Below the pieces are notes generated by a model. It saw nothing but the letters and a program-made list of their open reading frames with translations, was not told where the DNA came from and did not search any database. The position numbers were made by a program, and so were the translations under genes. From Mojavia pulchra JT2-VF2 (GTDB lineage: Bacteria; Cyanobacteriota; Cyanobacteriia; Cyanobacteriales; Nostocaceae), in the NCBI GenBank assembly GCA_019359325.1, contig JAHHHN010000005.1, positions 248,001 through 312,000 on the forward strand: 64,000 bases of DNA. Reading direction: 5' to 3'. This document shows positions 61,893 through 64,000 of the stretch, piece after piece. Each line of letters begins with the position of its first letter. Position 1 is the first letter of the stretch.

Positions 61893-64000
61893 ATGAGTAA
61901 GCAGCTAGGCAAGCTTCTTGTCAGGTTCATGTTTGGACTAAAAAAACCGCTTGGTAGAGGACAAAGGGAATTGATTGTAGCCTCTAGCGTTACAGTCTGC
62001 GTTTTGCTTTTGCGTTCTATCGGATTATTCCAATCTTTAGAATTGGCAGCTTTGGATCAATTGTTTCGCTTACGTCCAAATGAACCGCCAGAAGAGCGTA
62101 TTACTATTGTGGCAATTGATGAGGCTTCTTTACGCCAAGTTGGTTCCTGGCCGATTCCAGATGGTGTGATTGCCCAGTTATTGCAAAAATTAAAAGTCCA
62201 TAACCCTCGTGCTATTGGCTTAGATATCTACCGAGATTTGGCAGTACCGCCTGGTCATGAGCAACTGATAAATGTTTATAAGTCGATGCCAAATTTGATT
62301 GGCATTGAGCAACTGTCAAATAATAAAAATGTCGGTGTTTTACCACCACCAGTGCTGAAACAACTTAACCAAGTGGGTTTTAATAACGTTTTGTATGACC
62401 CTGATGGTAAAGTACGTCGCAGCTTATTGTATTGGCATATTAATAATCAGCCACATGAAAGTTTTGGATTAAAGTTGGCTTTACTGTATTTGAAGCCATA
62501 CGGAATTACTCCCACAACCGCAGCAACTAATCCTGAGTATTTGCAGCTGGGTAAGGCAGTATTTACTCGGTTTCAGGGTAATGATGGTGCTTACGTGGGA
62601 GCTGATGCGAGAGGTTACCAAATTATATCCAACTTTCCCAAACCAAGGTGTCCCATTTCATATATAAAAACCTGTCGCTACCGCCATGTATCAATAATGG
62701 ATGTGCTAGCCGATAGAGTGCCAAAGGAATGGATTAGCGATCGCATTGTACTCATTGGTTCCACGGCCCTCAGCCTTCAAGATTTTGTTTTCATTCCACA
62801 CTCTAGCAGGCTGATGGGTGCGGCGCAGCCAGTCGCTGGTGTCGAACTACAAGCTTATTTTATCAGTGAGTTAATTTCAGCTGCATTAGAAGGAAGGCCG
62901 TTACTCAAAGTCTGGCCTAAGTTAGGGGAATATTTGTGGATTTTTGCCTGGTCTTATGTGGGAGCCATAATCACTAGGCGAATACGACGCCCAAGTGGGA
63001 GCATCATCAGTATTATACTTTCTGGCTTGTTGCTGACCCTGAGCGCCTACCTTGCTTTTTTGTATGGTTGGTGGATACCATTCATTCCTTCGCTGCTCAC
63101 GTTTGGTAGCTCAGTTATTTGGATTACTGGTTGTTTTGCCTATATGCAAGAAGAGATGAAACGCTCTAAAGAGTTTTTGCATCAAGTGATTAATACAATT
63201 CCCGATCCAATTTTTGTCAAAAATGAAAAACATCAGTGGATTGTTTTAAATGAGGCCTATTGCCGATTCATTGGTTATCCAAATAATTTGTTAATTGAAA
63301 AAACAGACTATGACTTTTTTCCGAAACATGAAGCTGATGTATTTCGGCAACAAGATGAGATAATTTTCCAGACTCAGCAACCTCAAGAAAATGAAGAAGA
63401 ATTTACAGATGCTCATGGAAAAACTCATCTAATTGCTACTAAGCGATCGCTCCACAAAGATGCTGCTGGCAATTTCTTTTTAGTTGGGGTTATCCGAGAT
63501 ATTACTCAGCGCAAGCTGATGGAAGAAAAACTCAAGCGTACTGCTGCCGATTTATACCGCTCTAACAATGAATTAAAACGCCAAGAAGACCACTTGCGTT
63601 ATCTGGTATATCATGATCCCCTCACGGGACTATCGAATCGCAAATTTTTCACTGAACAACTGTACGAATCTCTAAATTGGGCACGAAGCAACAATTTGTT
63701 ACTGGGGCTGCTGTTTATTGACTTGGATGGTTTTAAGCAAGTCAATGATACTCTAGGGCACGAGATTGGCGATCGCTTGCTAGTGACGGTTGCTCAACGT
63801 CTCAGCAATTCTTTACGCGGTAGTGATACGGTTTCTCGCTTGGGCGGCGATGAATTTACTGTGATTTTACGGGCAATTCCTAACATGCAAGTAGCTGCTA
63901 AAGTCGCTGATAAAATTTTAGCTACTATCACTGAGCCAATTGTTTTGGATCAATATACCACTAAAGTTTCTGCCAGTATTGGCATTAGTGTCTACCCTCT
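61893..64000 (+). CDS. CHASE2-PAS-GGDEF sensor diguanylate cyclase, 3' end outside window
   Basis: 702 codons are visible and the frame is still open at the window edge. After a basic start and first membrane helix (about 30-50) comes an extracytoplasmic CHASE2 domain (LDQLFRLRPNEPPEERITIV, AIDEASLRQVGSWPIPDGVI and so on). A cluster of membrane helices follows, then a PAS domain (LHQVINTIPDPIFVKNEKHQ, a GVIRDITQRK end) and a GGDEF domain (DPLTGLSNRKFF, IDLDGFKQVND, LGGDEFTVIL at about nt 63840). GGDEF makes cyclic-di-GMP. An EAL domain may follow beyond the window. The ATG at 61893 has AGG upstream; one in frame two codons before is possible. Confidence 0.94.
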   Translation, partial: MSKQLGKLLVRFMFGLKKPLGRGQRELIVASSVTVCVLLLRSIGLFQSLELAALDQLFRLRPNEPPEERITIVAIDEASLRQVGSWPIPDGVIAQLLQKLKVHNPRAIGLDIYRDLAVPPGHEQLINVYKSMPNLIGIEQLSNNKNVGVLPPPVLKQLNQVGFNNVLYDPDGKVRRSLLYWHINNQPHESFGLKLALLYLKPYGITPTTAATNPEYLQLGKAVFTRFQGNDGAYVGADARGYQIISNFPKPRCPISYIKTCRYRHVSIMDVLADRVPKEWISDRIVLIGSTALSLQDFVFIPHSSRLMGAAQPVAGVELQAYFISELISAALEGRPLLKVWPKLGEYLWIFAWSYVGAIITRRIRRPSGSIISIILSGLLLTLSAYLAFLYGWWIPFIPSLLTFGSSVIWITGCFAYMQEEMKRSKEFLHQVINTIPDPIFVKNEKHQWIVLNEAYCRFIGYPNNLLIEKTDYDFFPKHEADVFRQQDEIIFQTQQPQENEEEFTDAHGKTHLIATKRSLHKDAAGNFFLVGVIRDITQRKLMEEKLKRTAADLYRSNNELKRQEDHLRYLVYHDPLTGLSNRKFFTEQLYESLNWARSNNLLLGLLFIDLDGFKQVNDTLGHEIGDRLLVTVAQRLSNSLRGSDTVSRLGGDEFTVILRAIPNMQVAAKVADKILATITEPIVLDQYTTKVSASIGISVYP

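Overview
The window reads as chromosome from a filamentous, probably heterocyst-forming (Nostocales-type) cyanobacterium. The evidence is: the HIP1 octamer GCGATCGC recurring along most of the sequence; short tandem heptamer (STRR) tracts in many intergenic gaps; and genes restricted to or typical of oxygenic phototrophs (petP, chlG, btpA, crtR, a PucC-type chlorophyll carrier, pipX, crhR, a VKOR-thioredoxin fusion). No rRNA, tRNA, CRISPR array, complete insertion sequence or prophage was recognised. Both edges cut genes: an RNB ribonuclease at the left and a CHASE2-PAS-GGDEF sensor at the right.

Layout. 0-8.8 kb: RNB exonuclease, a metallochaperone, a Rieske oxygenase, a decayed gene fragment that keeps its terminator, then a metal-related locus (CbtB-like protein plus a His-rich membrane protein) behind a leader resembling a cobalamin riboswitch. 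8.8-19 kb: housekeeping genes on the minus strand (Ski2-type helicase, proC, sepF, pipY-pipX, a chorismate-utilising synthase with in-frame repeat insertions, ecfT, der). 19-25.9 kb: a metallophosphoesterase, a DUF433/PIN-like toxin-antitoxin pair, a DUF4189 protein, and a lipid/envelope cluster plsY-DUF3086-DUF3119-mlaE. 26-34 kb: sppA, aroH, a PstS-like protein, a Ser/Thr kinase, crtR and pyk.

34-42.7 kb is an accessory glycan island on the minus strand: an ABC-2 exporter (Wzm/Wzt type), two glycosyltransferases and two paralogous FkbM methyltransferases, flanked by Uma2 genes. It is AT-rich and has no HIP1 site between about 35.1 and 40.3 kb, which suggests horizontal acquisition. 42.8-50 kb carries photosynthesis-linked genes (petP, an ArsA-like ATPase, chlG, a PucC-type carrier) with a dehydrogenase and an inositol-phosphatase-family enzyme. 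50-53.5 kb is a small accessory/defence block: an aspartic-protease pair and a single-chain DNA methyltransferase-restriction endonuclease fusion behind a perfect 13-bp inverted repeat, followed by a 53-residue gene. 53.6-64 kb has an aldo/keto reductase, the rimO-crhR operon, btpA-VKOR and the diguanylate cyclase.

The most unusual items are the methyltransferase-endonuclease fusion, the CbtB/His-rich locus with its riboswitch-like leader, and two repeat-derived insertions inside a conserved TrpE/PabB-family enzyme. All family names come from recognition of motifs and remembered family sequences; no search was run.
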